Positions 30,011 through 42,100 are shown, counted from the first letter of the stretch. The stretch is 64,000 nt of DNA from Phymatolithon calcareum (GCA_977006965.1 OZ345380.1:1116001-1180000), one strand, 5' to 3'. Notes: generated by a model not told the origin, from the letters alone. Numbers and translations are program-made.

Positions 30011-32105
30011 ATCCGTATTCGCAATTATTTTGTTTTTCAATGTAGCACTTATCCTTCAATTACCCCCGCACAGTATTTTTATACATCGTACATCCCGACG
30101 CTTGTGTCTTTACTCATGCGCACTGCACTAAGATTTCACAATGTAAATTTCCTTGTGTTCTAAACCACCATGTTTTTGAGTAAATCCTTTTTTAGCTCTC
30201 CCGAAGGGTAGGGACGGAAATGACTTTCGTCCGTCCAGTATCCACAGAATGCTCTTTTTTGATTCCAGGGTCAATCCAGTATCAGAATAGGAGTTTGTTT
30301 TTGATGCCAACTCAAATCCATGCCGCCTGATCACCACCGATTCGAATAATCAAAAGAGACCCACTCTTAGTAAATTGGTGCGCAAGAAAAATGTGTGAAA
30401 GAGGGAGAATGTGGCCCTGTACAATTGTGCCCAATCTTTTTCAGAGCAGCCATGTGCATGCTCCTCATGTACGGTGGAGCGTTTTGCTTGATAGAGCGAC
30501 ATGTAGCTCATCGAAATCAGGAGGGCTGTCAGTGCCATCTATGCCCATCGAAGTATTGGGTCATTCTTCATAAACCCCTTAAAGGTACCAATTTTGGCTC
30601 GCAGCCGGCAAGCCCGATCATCTGACCGGCTCACTATTAGCGACCGTACGCGTGCTGCACCACCCCCATTAGATGCAGCAGTCGCCCATCTGCTCTCACT
30701 GCACGGGAAGCGCGTATGTCCGGTGATTGTAACGTTGATGGCACAGACCCCCACTGTGGTGCAATGCGGTGAGCCGGTGCCAATTTTGTAAAGTCAACGT
30801 CGACTAGCGGAGAGTACCGGACTGACTTACTCAGCTTCGCTACTGCACGATGTCTGGCGGGAGACTTTCTGCTCCCAAGGGCGCCCGTCGCACATGCACG
30901 AGTGCGAAACTGTGATGTTGTGAAATGGGTTTCTACTGCGATCGAACACTCGGTGCGTGGCGAGGTATTGCAAATGCGGGGCGGTGCAGCCGACAGCTCC
31001 CGTGGGCGGGATTGGCGACGTGACGGAGAGGAAGGTGGAGCAGATACAATATCATCGGCCGAAGAGTATTTTCGAGACGTGTTTCGCGAAAATGTTTTTC
31101 AAAAACGCGTCATTAACCGCCTATACCAGTAGGGTGGTCGTCGTGGTTGGCGGTCGCGGAATGGAGTTCGCAGACGCGGCGTAGAAACACGGAGAGCACA
31201 TAGGCATTGCATTTCATATCGTCGAGGATGGCTGGACATGACGGCGAGCGAATCGGCGCTCGACAAGCCAGTGTGTGACGAATTGCGACAGGGAAATGCT
31301 GCGGCCTGCCTGCAGTGGCCTTCGCACGCAGTTGCAGGCGTCCTCGCTGAAGCGCCCTGTCGTCGGACACAAACAAGCAACGCAGAGCGCGAGGTGCCAG
31401 AGTACTTCATTAGCGCAGCGACGCTGCGGTCGGAAGCATTCGTGATGGTGCAAGGCTGCGCGACGTACACCACGCGGTCGTTCAATAGAACTTGCGATGC
31501 ACCGCCATCGAGATGGCGTTCGGTGCAGAACGCACCACCCCCTGCAGGGGGCAAATTCATCGACCACGGCCAACCTGACATTTGTGACGCGCGCTGTCGT
31601 ACTGCGGACCGGATCTTCTCAGACCTAAGAGGACGAGTGTTGAGCCGCGGGATACTGGCACATTAGCCGGCGCCCCTGGCAACTTCAATGATACGCATGC
31701 GCGCGCAACTTCGTGTGTCGTGATCATTGGCAGAGGCTGGAGAAAAGGCGTGGGCAAGTTATTCTCCCCCTATAGGATGCACAAAAGGAGGCGATGCGCA
31801 GTGCATGCCGCCGTTGGCGGGAAGCCATACCTCGATTTTGGCCTTAAGAGCTCACATACAGTATGCATTGCCCTGTCCGACACCTGCCGAGGGCACTCAA
31901 TTCTCAGCTAAGTATCATCAAATCTCAGCGGGTCACTCCTGAAAATTATAAATTGCAGAGTCGCAAAACACACCGGGGGCGCGCGCCGTGAAAAATGCTG
32001 ATTTCATGCATAGTCATATGTCGAAATGGACAGGAAGATGCGGGAAAGTATGAGTTTTTTGAAAAATTCCACTCTATTGATTTTTATTTAAAAACAGCTC
32101 ATTGG
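30011..32105. other. Intergenic; overlapping unrecognised frames on both strands
   Basis: At 31099-31666 a 160-codon - frame and a 142-codon + frame overlap in GC-rich DNA; neither has a motif or a splice partner. A 65-codon + frame at 30594-30791 is equally anonymous. If there is a gene here it would be a small GC-rich one around 31.1-31.7 kb; I cannot choose a strand. Confidence 0.35.
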
Positions 32106-33121
32106 TTAAGTGTAAGAAATGGAGCTGACAGGAACGCCATTTGCAGCAGTTTTCGCCGGGCTCTCTCCGCTTTGGGAAATGTCACCACTAGCGGAGCGAT
32201 CAATCGATTTAATGCGCTTGATAATCAGCTTGTTTTCTACGCGGCTGAAACTGCGCTTAGGCGCGGACAGGGTAACAAATAGCACCAGCTGCGAGGTACC
32301 TTCCCACGCCAGCACCTGCTGTTCAAAGTCGGGTTCGACTGCGCATGGAAGAGCGATCCTAGCGCAAGACTTAATTTTGTCTGTTGTGTGCGTCTTGAGT
32401 CCCTCCAAGTACTTCGCAAATCCTTGGACCATGGGGTAGTAGTGCTCCAGGCGTGGCGCACCCGCCTCTCCATGCAGCCAAATACCCATAAGCTTGGTAA
32501 TGTCGGTCATTGCCGACGGCCAGGTAACCGTCACTGCCTGCACAGAGGTACTTTCGACGTGAAAAGAGAGATCTCCCGGCTCCTCCGTGACCCCAGAAGG
32601 CAGCAAAACAGCGAGAGAAACGCGCTCGTCACGTGTCCGTGGGTCGTTCCACTCACTCATTAGGTACATTAGCGTCAAATCAGCGCAGTCACTGGCTGCA
32701 GCAACTCCGACGCGGACCGGCTTGACATCCTCATTCAATTCATCGTCGACAAAGTCGCCATCATTATTGTCATCGTTCTCGTCATCAACCTCTACGCCTG
32801 CAATACGGGAGTGAATGTTCACAGACGGACGCACTGCGCAAAAATCGTCAGCAAAAACGCAGCACAGGTGGTAGTGCGATGAGTACAGCACATACCTTTC
32901 GATTTTTGTCCGTTATATTTCATATCAGGAAGATAACGCAGTTTTCACCGGAACGCTTCGCGATTAATTCCTGCAAAATTCGCGATGTACTTCGGATCGT
33001 TGTACATGTCCGACGGTTTGTCCCCAGGCTTCACAATTCCCGACGACACGAGCTCTGTAAGCTTGCGCTGGGCTGCCGGGTTAGCGACGAAGGAATCGGG
33101 CGCAGGATAACGCTTCGGCAT
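32106..33121 (-). CDS. Spliced acidic protein of unknown function, possible CS/Hsp20-like beta-sandwich
   Basis: Exon 1 33121-32949 (start MPKRYPAPDSF) ends in phase 2, and a 53-bp intron 32948-32896 (GTGAAA...CGAAAG) leads to exon 2, 32895-32106. Joined they encode 320 residues. Without splicing, exon 1 runs into TGA at the junction. The N-terminus contains DMYNDPKYIANFAGI. An acidic, Asn/Asp-rich linker (VDDENDDNNDGDFVDDELNE) is followed by alternating strand-like segments (RVSLAVLLPSGV, LSFHVES, AVTVTWP and, near the end, QLVLFVTLSAPK), a layout like p23/Hsp20-type domains. This is fold-level inference only. The intron is short and its acceptor weak, so the exact junction may differ. Confidence 0.55.
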
Positions 33122-33375
33122 GTTTGCAACGGGCAGCTGCTTGCGACGGCTCGCACAGAAGGGGACTTGCAAATTCTCTTGCAAATTCAATTACAAATAC
33201 ATGGCGTTATTGAATGATTAAATGGCAATTTGCGTGCTGGATCGCACTGCGGCAAAAATGATCAAATTCACAGGAAACGAATATCATACTGCATATTTAA
33301 CTGCTGACGCTGTATCATTTGGAAAATCAGAAATTTCATTACAATAAGTCAGAAATTAAGGTTTTCTGTGTGTCA

Positions 33376-33772
33376 TGTTTTTGCCCGTTTTTGTCTGTTT
33401 TTACCTGTTTTTCTAAACTTTAACCCCGTAAAATTTAAAATATGCAAATATTTTTTGAGAAAAGAATATTAGCAGACACAAAACCATTGTATATTCGTAG
33501 AATACAGTGGCGCTTTCAGCGACCGTTTCATTAGAATTTGAATTATTCCTGTTCAAAAATTCAAGTTTTGCTCGTTTTATGTACTTTGCCCGTTTTGTTG
33601 CCCTCAATTACGCAAAAACCTTTGAAACGAGTTCAACGAAATTTATGGCAAGCCGTATTTGGCCGTTTCGAGATTACAGTACCGCTCCTTATCGTAACCA
33701 ATACTCTTCCCTCTGTCTTCCAGAGTGATTCAATTTTTCTAAAACGGGCAAAAACGGGTATAAACGGGCACA
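33376..33772. mobile_element. MITE-like element with inverted, internally repetitive ends
   Basis: The left end 33376-33415 repeats TTTTTGCCCG/TTTTTGTCTG/TTTTTACCTG; the right end 33738-33772 is its inverted counterpart (AAAACGGGC, AAAAACGGG, TATAAACGGGC). The ~320 bp between is AT-rich with further GCCCGTTTTG words at 33590. The ends resemble terminal inverted repeats of a non-autonomous DNA transposon. No flanking duplication was established. Confidence 0.45.
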
Positions 33773-34215
33773 AGATTTTGCTCGTTTTTGCTTGTTATCC
33801 TCAGGTTATTTGAACCGTACGTGTTCAGAAAAACTAGATGGACTTAATATTGCCATTTTTATATATATGCCCTCTGCATCTCATACAATAATTTCGTTTC
33901 ATAAAACAACTGATGAGTTATTTGACGGCAAAAATAAGAATGCATCACCAACTTTTTAAATTCACAAACTCACTACACACTCTATCAGACTACTGGCCGT
34001 TACAGTGATCAGATTTGTATCAGAGTTAGCATGTAACATATGTCGTACCTGTGTTTAAGTTGTATGCATATGTCGCACCGTCTAACACTGTAGTTTTCCG
34101 GCCTCGATGAGATCTTCGTTCGTCTTCTCTCTCTATCAACATGGTCTGCTCTTCTGATCTTTCCGTCGACGACTTTACATGTATTTCTGCACAGATTCTG
34201 GGGCGTGCTTAGGGT
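33773..34215. other. AT-rich flank before the transposase remnant
   Basis: Nothing coding. It could include the left end of the DNA transposon whose transposase remnant begins near 34216, but no terminal repeat was found. Confidence 0.35.
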
Positions 34216-35135
34216 GTGCGTGCCAATCCTCGCAGATTTCGAGGCCATTTCGGCGCTACGCAAAAAGTTTGTGTCCTACTTTGGGCCATGATCTGCAGTG
34301 CGCTTCCTCGTGGTAGAAGACCGGTGCATTTACTGTGGGGTCTGCTTTTTCTCAAACGGTACAGTACGACGGAGCTGCTGGCGACTCTTGCTAGTGCAGA
34401 CAAGAAGACAGTACGAAAATGGGTTTGGTGGGTTGTCCGACAAATTGCTGCTCTACAGTTCGTACGTTTTTTCTGTTCGCGGTGTCTAAATCCATGCTCG
34501 ATGGACACTAACGAGTGCAATTGCCGGTGCGCTGGTCTATGCGAAAAGAGGGCAATTGTTTGGAAGGGTGTTTCTCGTCCGTGGATGCAACAGATTGCCC
34601 TATCCAGGAGCCATCGCCCTTCAGTAGGGCGTGGTACTGTCATAAGCTGAACGCCGCCGGTGTGCGCTACGAAGTGGGGGTGGCCCTGCAGAGGGCCCAA
34701 ATATTATGGGCTGTTGGATATCAAAAACCATTAGGCCACGTGTCCGGTGTGGATTAGCGGCTGAGAGACGATGATATATGATATTTCAACATGGGCCAGT
34801 GGGACCTGGCCTGCTGGAGAGTTCAGCGACCTACGAATATTTCGCCAGAACCTAAAAGAAAGTCTGCAGGATGATGAGTACATCGTCGCAGACACACGTA
34901 TCAAGACGAAAAATGTCTCATCCCTCCCGGCGCACAGAACTCTCTACACCGTCTTCTAGCCACTATCCGAGCACGCCATGAGAACGTAAACAAGAGGTTA
35001 AAGCACTTTCAAGTGCTTTCGACCCCATTTCGGGACAATGTAAATCTGCACGGTAAATGTTTTATGGCAGTCGTTAACATAGCATATCTTTTACTTGAAG
35101 ACGAGCCACTATTTGAAATAAATCTGACACCCTGA
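34216..35135 (+). pseudogene. Degraded DDE transposase of the PIF/Harbinger (DDE_Tnp_4) type
   Basis: Read across three frame changes, the segment matches the standard order of this family. Frame one (34216-~34500): HLLWGLLFLKRYST..LL, then KKTVRKWVWWVVRQIA. Frame two (~34570-34755): SVDATDCPIQEPSPFSRAWY with the first catalytic Asp, then GVRYEVGVALQ and ILWA. Frame one again (34771-34956): GTWPAGEFSDLRIFRQNLK with the second Asp, then DDEYIVAD with the third acid. Then 34959-35135: IRARHENVNKRLKHFQVL and a C-terminal AVVNIAYLLLEDEPLFEINL, ending in TGA at 35133. At least two stops and three frameshifts make it inactive. The family uses short TIRs and 3-bp target duplications; neither was located. 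Confidence 0.7.
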
Positions 35136-35230
35136 AAATAGTCGGAAAGGAGGCTGGTACTGTCCGTTTTCATGTTGTTTACTAAGGAGAATGCGGCACA
35201 GTCTGCAAGTAGTAGTACTAATAACCAGTG

Positions 35231-36130
35231 TCACCCACAGCGATTTTTTTCAGGCACTGGAGGTGAAACTATTTGTTCAGTCAGTAACTTCCCGCTGTCA
35301 TCAAGTGTAGTAAATATGGCATCAACATCCTTAGTCAGTTGCCATCCTCGAAGCACCACTGCAGAAACCGTAGATCTAAGCAGCCCTAAACTGAACTCAT
35401 CAGAGGAACCTTCTACGATCTCTGCGTGTGTCAAGCTTTTCCAGACAACGGAAAACACAGGGACATCTTCTATTATCACATTGATGTCGTATGCCTGGTG
35501 TTGATTTGAAGAAAGACCAGAGAAATGACGGTTCAGACCTGATTGGACCCGGGGGCAGTCCATACTGCGAACAAATGATGACTCCCAAGAATTATCGGAC
35601 CAAGTCGCGTTAGATTGCAACAGACAAATCCGCGGTGTTCTTCTGCCATTGGCCGGTGTCCCAACACCGGGAAAAACGAGAAGTTGAGGATCCGGACGGC
35701 GCCCCATTCGTGGTTCATCGCGGCGAATTTGCTCAACACCCACAATTTGTACAGCACGCATATCGTTATATCTGTTCCTTTGCCGCCTGTAAAGACCCTT
35801 TTCCCGAGTGACAATGTCTACACCAAGTGCGACGCAGAAGTCATAGTACTTGGGGAAGGTAATCTGAATCTGCTTCGTCTGACTTGCAGGAAGATTCAGC
35901 ACGTAGTAGTCCGATGGAATCAGAGAACAGGAGAATGCTTTATTACGCATGCATTCTCGCGCGAAAACCCGAAGTTCATATAGGGAACAATCCATCGCTT
36001 TTGTGATGAGTGTAGTTTGTCGGACCGAAATGGCTTCGATCAGAATCGATGGGTGTTTTGAAAGCTCTTTCGTAGAGCCTAGAAGAGCCTTGAAAACATT
36101 TTCACGAGCAAACAGGCCTGTACTTCCCAT
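35231..36130 (-). CDS. Hypothetical protein, 299 residues
   Basis: A complete frame from ATG 36130. Features seen: a helical N-terminus (ENVFKALLGSTKEL), a Cys-containing middle with KYYDFCVALGVDIVTREKG, a basic stretch YRRQRNRYND, and a C-terminal half with strand-like segments (YDINVIIEDVPVFSVVW, LGLLRSTVSAVVL). No family was recognised. It lies between a dead transposase and the Copia cluster and could belong to an unrecognised mobile element, but codon-level decay is not seen. The frame is open a few codons upstream of this ATG, so an upstream exon cannot be excluded. Confidence 0.5.
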   Translation of the reverse strand: MGSTGLFARENVFKALLGSTKELSKHPSILIEAISVRQTTLITKAMDCSLYELRVFARECMRNKAFSCSLIPSDYYVLNLPASQTKQIQITFPKYYDFCVALGVDIVTREKGLYRRQRNRYNDMRAVQIVGVEQIRRDEPRMGRRPDPQLLVFPGVGTPANGRRTPRICLLQSNATWSDNSWESSFVRSMDCPRVQSGLNRHFSGLSSNQHQAYDINVIIEDVPVFSVVWKSLTHAEIVEGSSDEFSLGLLRSTVSAVVLRGWQLTKDVDAIFTTLDDSGKLLTEQIVSPPVPEKNRCG

Positions 36131-36950
36131 AATGTAAGCATCGCGATAAATTTGATGGTCCCTGGCACTTGCATGAGCGCGCTCGCGGTTGCAGATACTG
36201 ATCCTCGAACTTCCGCAGATAGGTGCTCAACACGTCGAAATAGCTCGGAATGCGAACTTGAAGAATATCAATATCCGACCATGAGACTGCTCGAAAATTG
36301 GTTTAGATCTGCAGTGACACAGGAAGTGGATTGTGCTGGAATCGATTCAAAATTTCCGATATCCAATGTGACTCTGGGTGAGAAAATGAATTCCTGTTCA
36401 GGATGGATCGGCGTGGCTCTGTGTGGAGATATGGCGGGAAGGTGTGGGATGCTATCTGTGGTGGACGTGGCAGAGCGTTCGGGCCACAAGAGAGGTGCAC
36501 ATCGGCCACTGAGTTCGGGTGCAACGGTGGACACGGTGCGATGCGTTTTGGTATCCTCTGGCACTGTTCTGGTGACCTCGGCGAGGCCATCGAGCGATTA
36601 ACGCGCGAGCGATAGAGATCCAAGCAAATGGGAAGCAGCTGGATGCCTGAAACGTTTGGGGAGACTTGTCGGTTGTAGACTGATTTCCATTCAGTTCGTT
36701 CATTACATTGAAGATAGACTTCCAAAAGATGCACATCTCATGCGTTTTTTGCCCACATAGAGTGCCCTGAACAGCAATATTCAGATGCATTTTGTGGAAA
36801 TAGATATACCCTAAAGCACAAAGGCCATTTAATAAATTATGAAATCAGTGTTACAGCTACGCATATTACCCAAATTTCTGCACGAAATGGAGCTTACGAC
36901 TAGCAGGGAGGAGAAACCAGTAAGTCAAGCGCTCATGGGCTTGAGGCAAT
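36131..36950. other. Intergenic before the Copia cluster
   Basis: A 149-codon + frame (36152-36601) overlaps 98-143-codon - frames. None is recognised and none is called. Confidence 0.4.
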
Positions 36951-37392
36951 TGTTGTTGGAGGTTCTGGCTAAGATGAGGTGAATGAAAATGTTTGGATGG
37001 AAAGAAATGGTTGAGGAGAAGTTGGGTTGTGAGTGAATGAGTTCCTTGGTTTGTTGACTTGGCGGACCTCAGGTCAAGACTATATAGACCTGAGAACTCA
37101 ACCAGACTTGATGAAAACCCTAATTGACGACGGAGACACTCTAACCCTAAACAAATTTGTCATAATATCATATGACACGTGTTATATGACAAAATGAAGA
37201 ATCATCTACTGAGTGAGGGGAGTATGATTATCATACTCTTATCATACTTTGACACGTGTCACTGCCAATCTTCTTGATTCAAAGTTCTGAGACACTTTGA
37301 CTTTCGACTTGACACGTGTACACGTGTACCGAGATCATACCTTGATTTTGAGGTGTGACGCGACGAGAGCTCCAAGCTTCACACTTTCAACA
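36951..37392 (-). repeat. Family-A LTR, 3' LTR of Copia copy 0
   Basis: 442 bp. On the + strand it runs TGTTGTTGGAGG...TTTCAACA, so on its own strand it begins TGTTGAAAGTG and ends CCAACAACA. It contains the ACACGTGT palindromes and the GTATGATAATCATAC dyad of the family. The polypurine tract (CAAGGGGGAG on the - strand, 37393-37405) abuts it, which identifies it as the 3' LTR of a - strand element. Confidence 0.9.
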
Positions 37393-38182
37393 CTCCCCCT
37401 TGATCGAGGGACACTAGGACTTCAAGTCGCATATACCCATGTCTTGTGCGAACTTGGCGGTCTTAATGCGATCAAGCGGCTTCGTCAATGCGTCGGCGAC
37501 CATGAAGTTCGTCTCGCAATACTTGATGTTCAGCTTCCGGGTGGCAACAACATCGCGTACATAGTGATATTGTATGTCGATGTGCTTGTTTCGCTGAGTA
37601 ATGGCAGCGTTCCTCCCCGTCGCGATCGCACTCTGACTGTCGGTGTACAGAGTCATGCGAGCTGGCTTGACGAGACCGTGAACGTCGGCGATGAGGCGAC
37701 ATAACCATACGGCTTCCTTGGCGGCGACACATGACGCGATATATTCCGCTTCGCATGTTGAGGTTGCCACGATGGTCTGATTCCTCGAACGACAGCTTAT
37801 CGCTCCCCCTGCGAGTAAGAACACATAACCACTTGTAGAGCGACGAGTCTCTCCACATCCTGCCCAATCCGAGTCGGTGTAGCCGAATGGCACCAAGTTG
37901 CAATTTGAGCCGAAAAGAATGCCATGGTTCCGAGTACCCGCGATATAGCGAAGAACACGCTTGACAGCCATCCAGTGACGTTGGAGAGGCTTTTCGCAGA
38001 ATGAAGACAACTTGCCAACGGAGTCCGATGTATCTGGCCGAGTGCCCACCATCAAATACATGAGGCTTCCGATAGCAGGACGATACGGGACTTGGTCTGA
38101 CACAGACTCGGTGATATCGATTTCTCCAACTGCGGTGTTCTTGTGACTGGACTCCATTAGCGTTGGTACTGGTTTTGCGTTT
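37393..38182 (-). pseudogene. Copia copy 0, 3' end of pol (late RT and RNase H)
   Basis: The frame 38182-37414 encodes the end of pol: PYRPAIGSLMYLMVGTRPD, then the RNase H motifs GYTDSDWAGC, STCEAEYIAS and TLYTDSQSA, and it ends in a normal stop at 37414. It is cut at 38182 by the 5' LTR of copy 1 inside the segment that reads ENSKPAPTPMESS in intact copies. The rest of copy 0 does not resume at the equivalent point on the other side of copy 1, so a deletion or rearrangement accompanied the event. Confidence 0.85.
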
Positions 38183-38626
38183 TGTTGGAAGTGCGATTGC
38201 TTGGAGCTCTAGTCGCAAACACACTTCAATATCAAGGTATGATCTCGGTACACGTGTACACGTGTCAAGTCGAAAGTCAAAGTGGCTCAGAACTTTGAAT
38301 CAAGAAGATTGGCAGTGACACGTGTCGGAGTATGATAAGAGTATGATAATCATACCCCCCTCACTCAGTAGATGATTCTTCATTTTTTCATGTCACACGT
38401 GTCATATGATATTATGACAAATTTGTTTAGGGTTAGAGTGTCTCCGTCGTCAATTAGGGTTTTTGATCAAGTTGATTGAGTTTTCAGGTCTATATATGCT
38501 CGACCTGAGGTCCGCCAAGTCAATAAACCAAGGAACTCATTCTCACCTATCTCAGCTTCTACTCAACCATTTTCCTTCAACCAAACTTTTTCTTTCTCCT
38601 CATCAATTGCCGAACCTTCTCCAATA
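38183..38626 (+). repeat. 5' LTR of Copia copy 1 (family A)
   Basis: 444 bp, TGTTGGAAGTG...CCAATA (the terminal CA has mutated to TA). It contains a TATA-like TCTATATATG (~38489-38498), CAATAAACC near its end and four ACACGTGT-type palindromes. It differs from the 3' LTR of the same element (43234-43679) at many positions, which suggests age or exchange. Confidence 0.9.
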
Positions 38627-38640
38627 GGTTATGGGCCCAG
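38627..38640 (+). other. Primer-binding site of copy 1, half-tRNA type
   Basis: GGTTATGGGCCCAG directly follows the LTR. It is complementary to the anticodon stem-loop of eukaryotic initiator tRNA-Met (loop containing CAU), not to a tRNA 3' end. Drosophila copia uses the same site. Confidence 0.8.
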
Positions 38641-39135
38641 TCAACGCACCTCAACCACCGCGTTCCATCATCATCGTCATCATCTCCGGGGTTCTCCTTC
38701 GCCCCCGATCAGTCTCTGTCTGATCTTCCTGCTTGCGCATCCTTGCCAAGAATCGTTAATTCTTGCTCGGTCCGCTTCAGGGTTTCATTAAGCGTCTTGC
38801 AGTGCGCGTTGCCGGCTGCAGGTTCAGGTGTACCAAAACACCACAAGGGTTTTCCTGTTGCGTATCCTTGTTAAAAATCTTTGATTCTTTCTAGGCCCGT
38901 TTCAGGATACCACAAAGCGTCTTGCAGTGCGTGTTGCCGGCTGCAGGTTCAGGTGTACCAAAACGCCACAAGAGGTATACGGGCATTGAGCCATCCCCCG
39001 ATCAAGGTCCGGGTCACATTGACTCGAAGGGATTTCTTATACGGGACAGATTGCCTTGATAGTTAACTTCGGTTTACTCGCAGTGGACTCCCCGAACGGA
39101 TTTTCGACAAGAATATAAGACCCACACTCCCTAAA
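38641..39135 (+). other. Untranslated leader of copy 1 with two 55-bp repeats
   Basis: A ~495-nt leader between PBS and gag. The segment CGTCTTGCAGTGCG...CCACAAG occurs at 38793-38847 and 38918-38972. The same unit is found twice in copies 2 and 4 and once in copy 3, so it is kept across subfamilies and may serve packaging, dimerisation or internal initiation. Confidence 0.7.
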
Positions 39136-42100
39136 ATGGACAACTCGCAAGGAACGCTGAAGGTCGAGAAACTCAATGAGACCAATTTCCATGCTTGGAA
39201 ACAGAAAATTCAGCTAGTACTATCATTCCGCGAACTTGATGAACACATTGAGGACGATCCACCAGCACGGGACTCGGACGATTTCACTCTCTGGAGTCAA
39301 AGTGACAACAAGGCAAAGGCTATTATCGGACTTTCTCTCTCGGATGAACATCTCGAGCATGTGCAAGATGTGAATACGGCCAAGGAAATGTGGCAGTCGA
39401 TTCTCAATATCTTTGAACGACATACACTACTGAACAAACTGGCAGCTCGTCGCAAGTTCTATACCGCCACAATGCTCGAGGACGAGAAAATACTCTCTTA
39501 TACGAACCGTATTCGCCAGCTCGCATCCACCCTCAAGTCAATGGGTGTTGATATCGACGACAAAGAAATGGCGATGGCTGTGCTTAACGGACTTCCGGAA
39601 CGGTACGATAGCTTAATCAGTGCACTCGATGCTCTTGGCAACGAGGATGAGTCATTCTCGCTCGAGTTTGTGAAGAGCAGACTTTTGCAAGAGGAGCAGC
39701 GTATGTCGATGAGAGTCGAAGCATCAACCGTGAAAGCTGAGACTGCCGCACTGTTCACAGCCAGACGTGATGGAGAACGCATTCGTGATCACTGCGACCA
39801 TTGTCATCGATCCGGTCATAAGAGCGTTAAGTGTTGGACCAAATTCTCTCACCTTGCTCCGGAAGTATACAAACGTCGGAATGAAAAGCGAACAAAACCA
39901 TCTGCATTTCTGACTGATGAGTCGGAACCTGTTCGTGTCATGTCTGATTCCGACTTTGTATGCTTGATGGCCAAGGTGCGCAATTCCGACATTTCCGAGA
40001 AGTCCAAGTCCTGGATCATTGACTCTGGAAGCACATCCCACATGACGTTTGACCGCTCACTCTTCTGCACGTACACCGAACTGTCGTCCACTGTTCAAAT
40101 GGGAACGAAAGCTAAGGCCACAATCGCTGGAAAGGGTGATGCCATTATTACGATCAATGTGAATGGGAAACCGTCGAAATGCAAAATCAGGGATGTTACG
40201 CACATACCGGACTTTGGATAATCTTTACTATCGGTATCCAAAATGGATGAGTATGGATATGGGATTGCGTTCAAGAACAGTCGTTGCTATGTTAAAGCTC
40301 ATGATGACACGGTTGCTACAGGAACACTTCGCAAGAGTCTCTACTCACTCGATCTTGCAGATGGCAATAAAGTTATCGAAGTTTCCTGTCTTGCTAGCCT
40401 ACAGCTTTGGCATGAACGTCTCGCTCATGTCCATCCCTCTGGTATCTCTGATATGGTACGTCATGGGGTGGTGAAAGGTGTGAACCTAGCTCCCAATCCA
40501 ATCTCAGAACATCCATTCAAGGGCTGTCTTGCCGGCAAAGGTCATCGCGCTCCTATCCCAATGTCTAGTAGTGCTCGTTCTGAAGCTGTCCTCGACCTCG
40601 TACATTCCGACGTCTTAGGTCCTATCGACATTCCATCACTTGGAAGCTCTCGATACTTCATCACATTCATCGATGATCACTCCAAATGGACCACGGTATA
40701 CACCATGCGACGGAAGTCGGAGAGCTTTGAGTGTTTTCGAAAGTTCCACAAGTATGCTGAAACCCATACTGGGAGAAAGCTTAAGCATTTGAACGTTCAG
40801 GACTTCTCGACTGCACCAAAGCTCAAGGCTATTAGGACCGATAACGGAGGCGAGTACCTTTCCAACGAGTTCAAGGCATATTTGGCACAACACGGTATAC
40901 ATCAGCAACTCACAGTAGCATATACTCCACAACAGAATGGGGTGGCTGAGCGCATGAACCGCACACTTCTCAACTTGGTGCGCTCGATGCTTCATCACAG
41001 AGGCATTGAGAAGAAGTTCTGGGCTGAAGCACTTGCTACTGCTGTGTATGTTCGCAATCGAGTTACGTCACGAGGACTTCCTTCGAACACGACCCCCCAT
41101 CACATATGGATGGGTGCCGCTCCAGACTTGGGACACTTACGTGTTTTTGGCATAAAGTGTTGGTACGTGATTCCGAAAAAGAAGGTTAAGAAACTCGACT
41201 CTCGAACTCGTGAAGCCATTATGCTGGGATATGCGACTTCGTCCAAAGGATATAAGCTGTGAGATCTAAGCTCCAAGAAGGTGATTGTGTCAAGGGATGT
41301 GACGTTCGACGAATCGGATTGCGGATTAGGTGATGCTGAAACGGATGTATCCACTAACATTCCAGACGAGGGAGTCGTCCGAGCGTGCGAGGATACGGTT
41401 GAAGCTAAGGACACTTCGGAGGAAAACAACAAGAACCTCGATGTGACTAACGAAGAAGGGCAGCAGGCGGACGATGCAGAACAACCAACAACAACACCGG
41501 CATCTGAAGTAACTACACCGATGATCGCCAAACCCATTCTGCGCAGGTCAGCTCGGGACTCAAAACCACCCACTGACTTCTGGAAAGCTCCCCCGCACAC
41601 TGCAATGCTTGCCTTCGAATCTGTCAATCTCGCATCGGAATCCGGTTTGTCTTCTCATCAAATACCTCAAACCTTTAAGGAAGCGACTTCAAATCATAAT
41701 GTCGACTTCTGGTCAAAGGCCATAGAGAAAGAACATTCTTCACTCGTCCATAACAATACCTGGAAACTGGTTCCGCGCAACTCCGACATGAACGTGCTAC
41801 CGTGCAAGTATGTCTTCAAGGTCAAGGATACAGGCCCAAAAGTTCGAATTGTGGCAAAAGGGTTCCGACAGGTGCATGGGGTGGACTACAGTGAAACGTA
41901 TGCCCCAGTCGTGAAACTGACCTCGATTCGTATCCTACTTGCAACGGTTGCTGTCCATGATCTGGAACTCCACCAAATGGATGTTGTGACAGCGTTTCTG
42001 CATGGTGACCTTGACGAAGACATCTACATGGAAGTTCCGGCCGGATTTCGAGATCCCAAGCGTCCCACCCTTGTTTGCAAGCTCTTGAAGGCACTATACG

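Noticed and set aside
31099-31666. Overlapping 160- and 142-codon genes
   Set aside because: GC-rich DNA stays open by chance on both strands; no motif, no splice signals and no repeat family support either.
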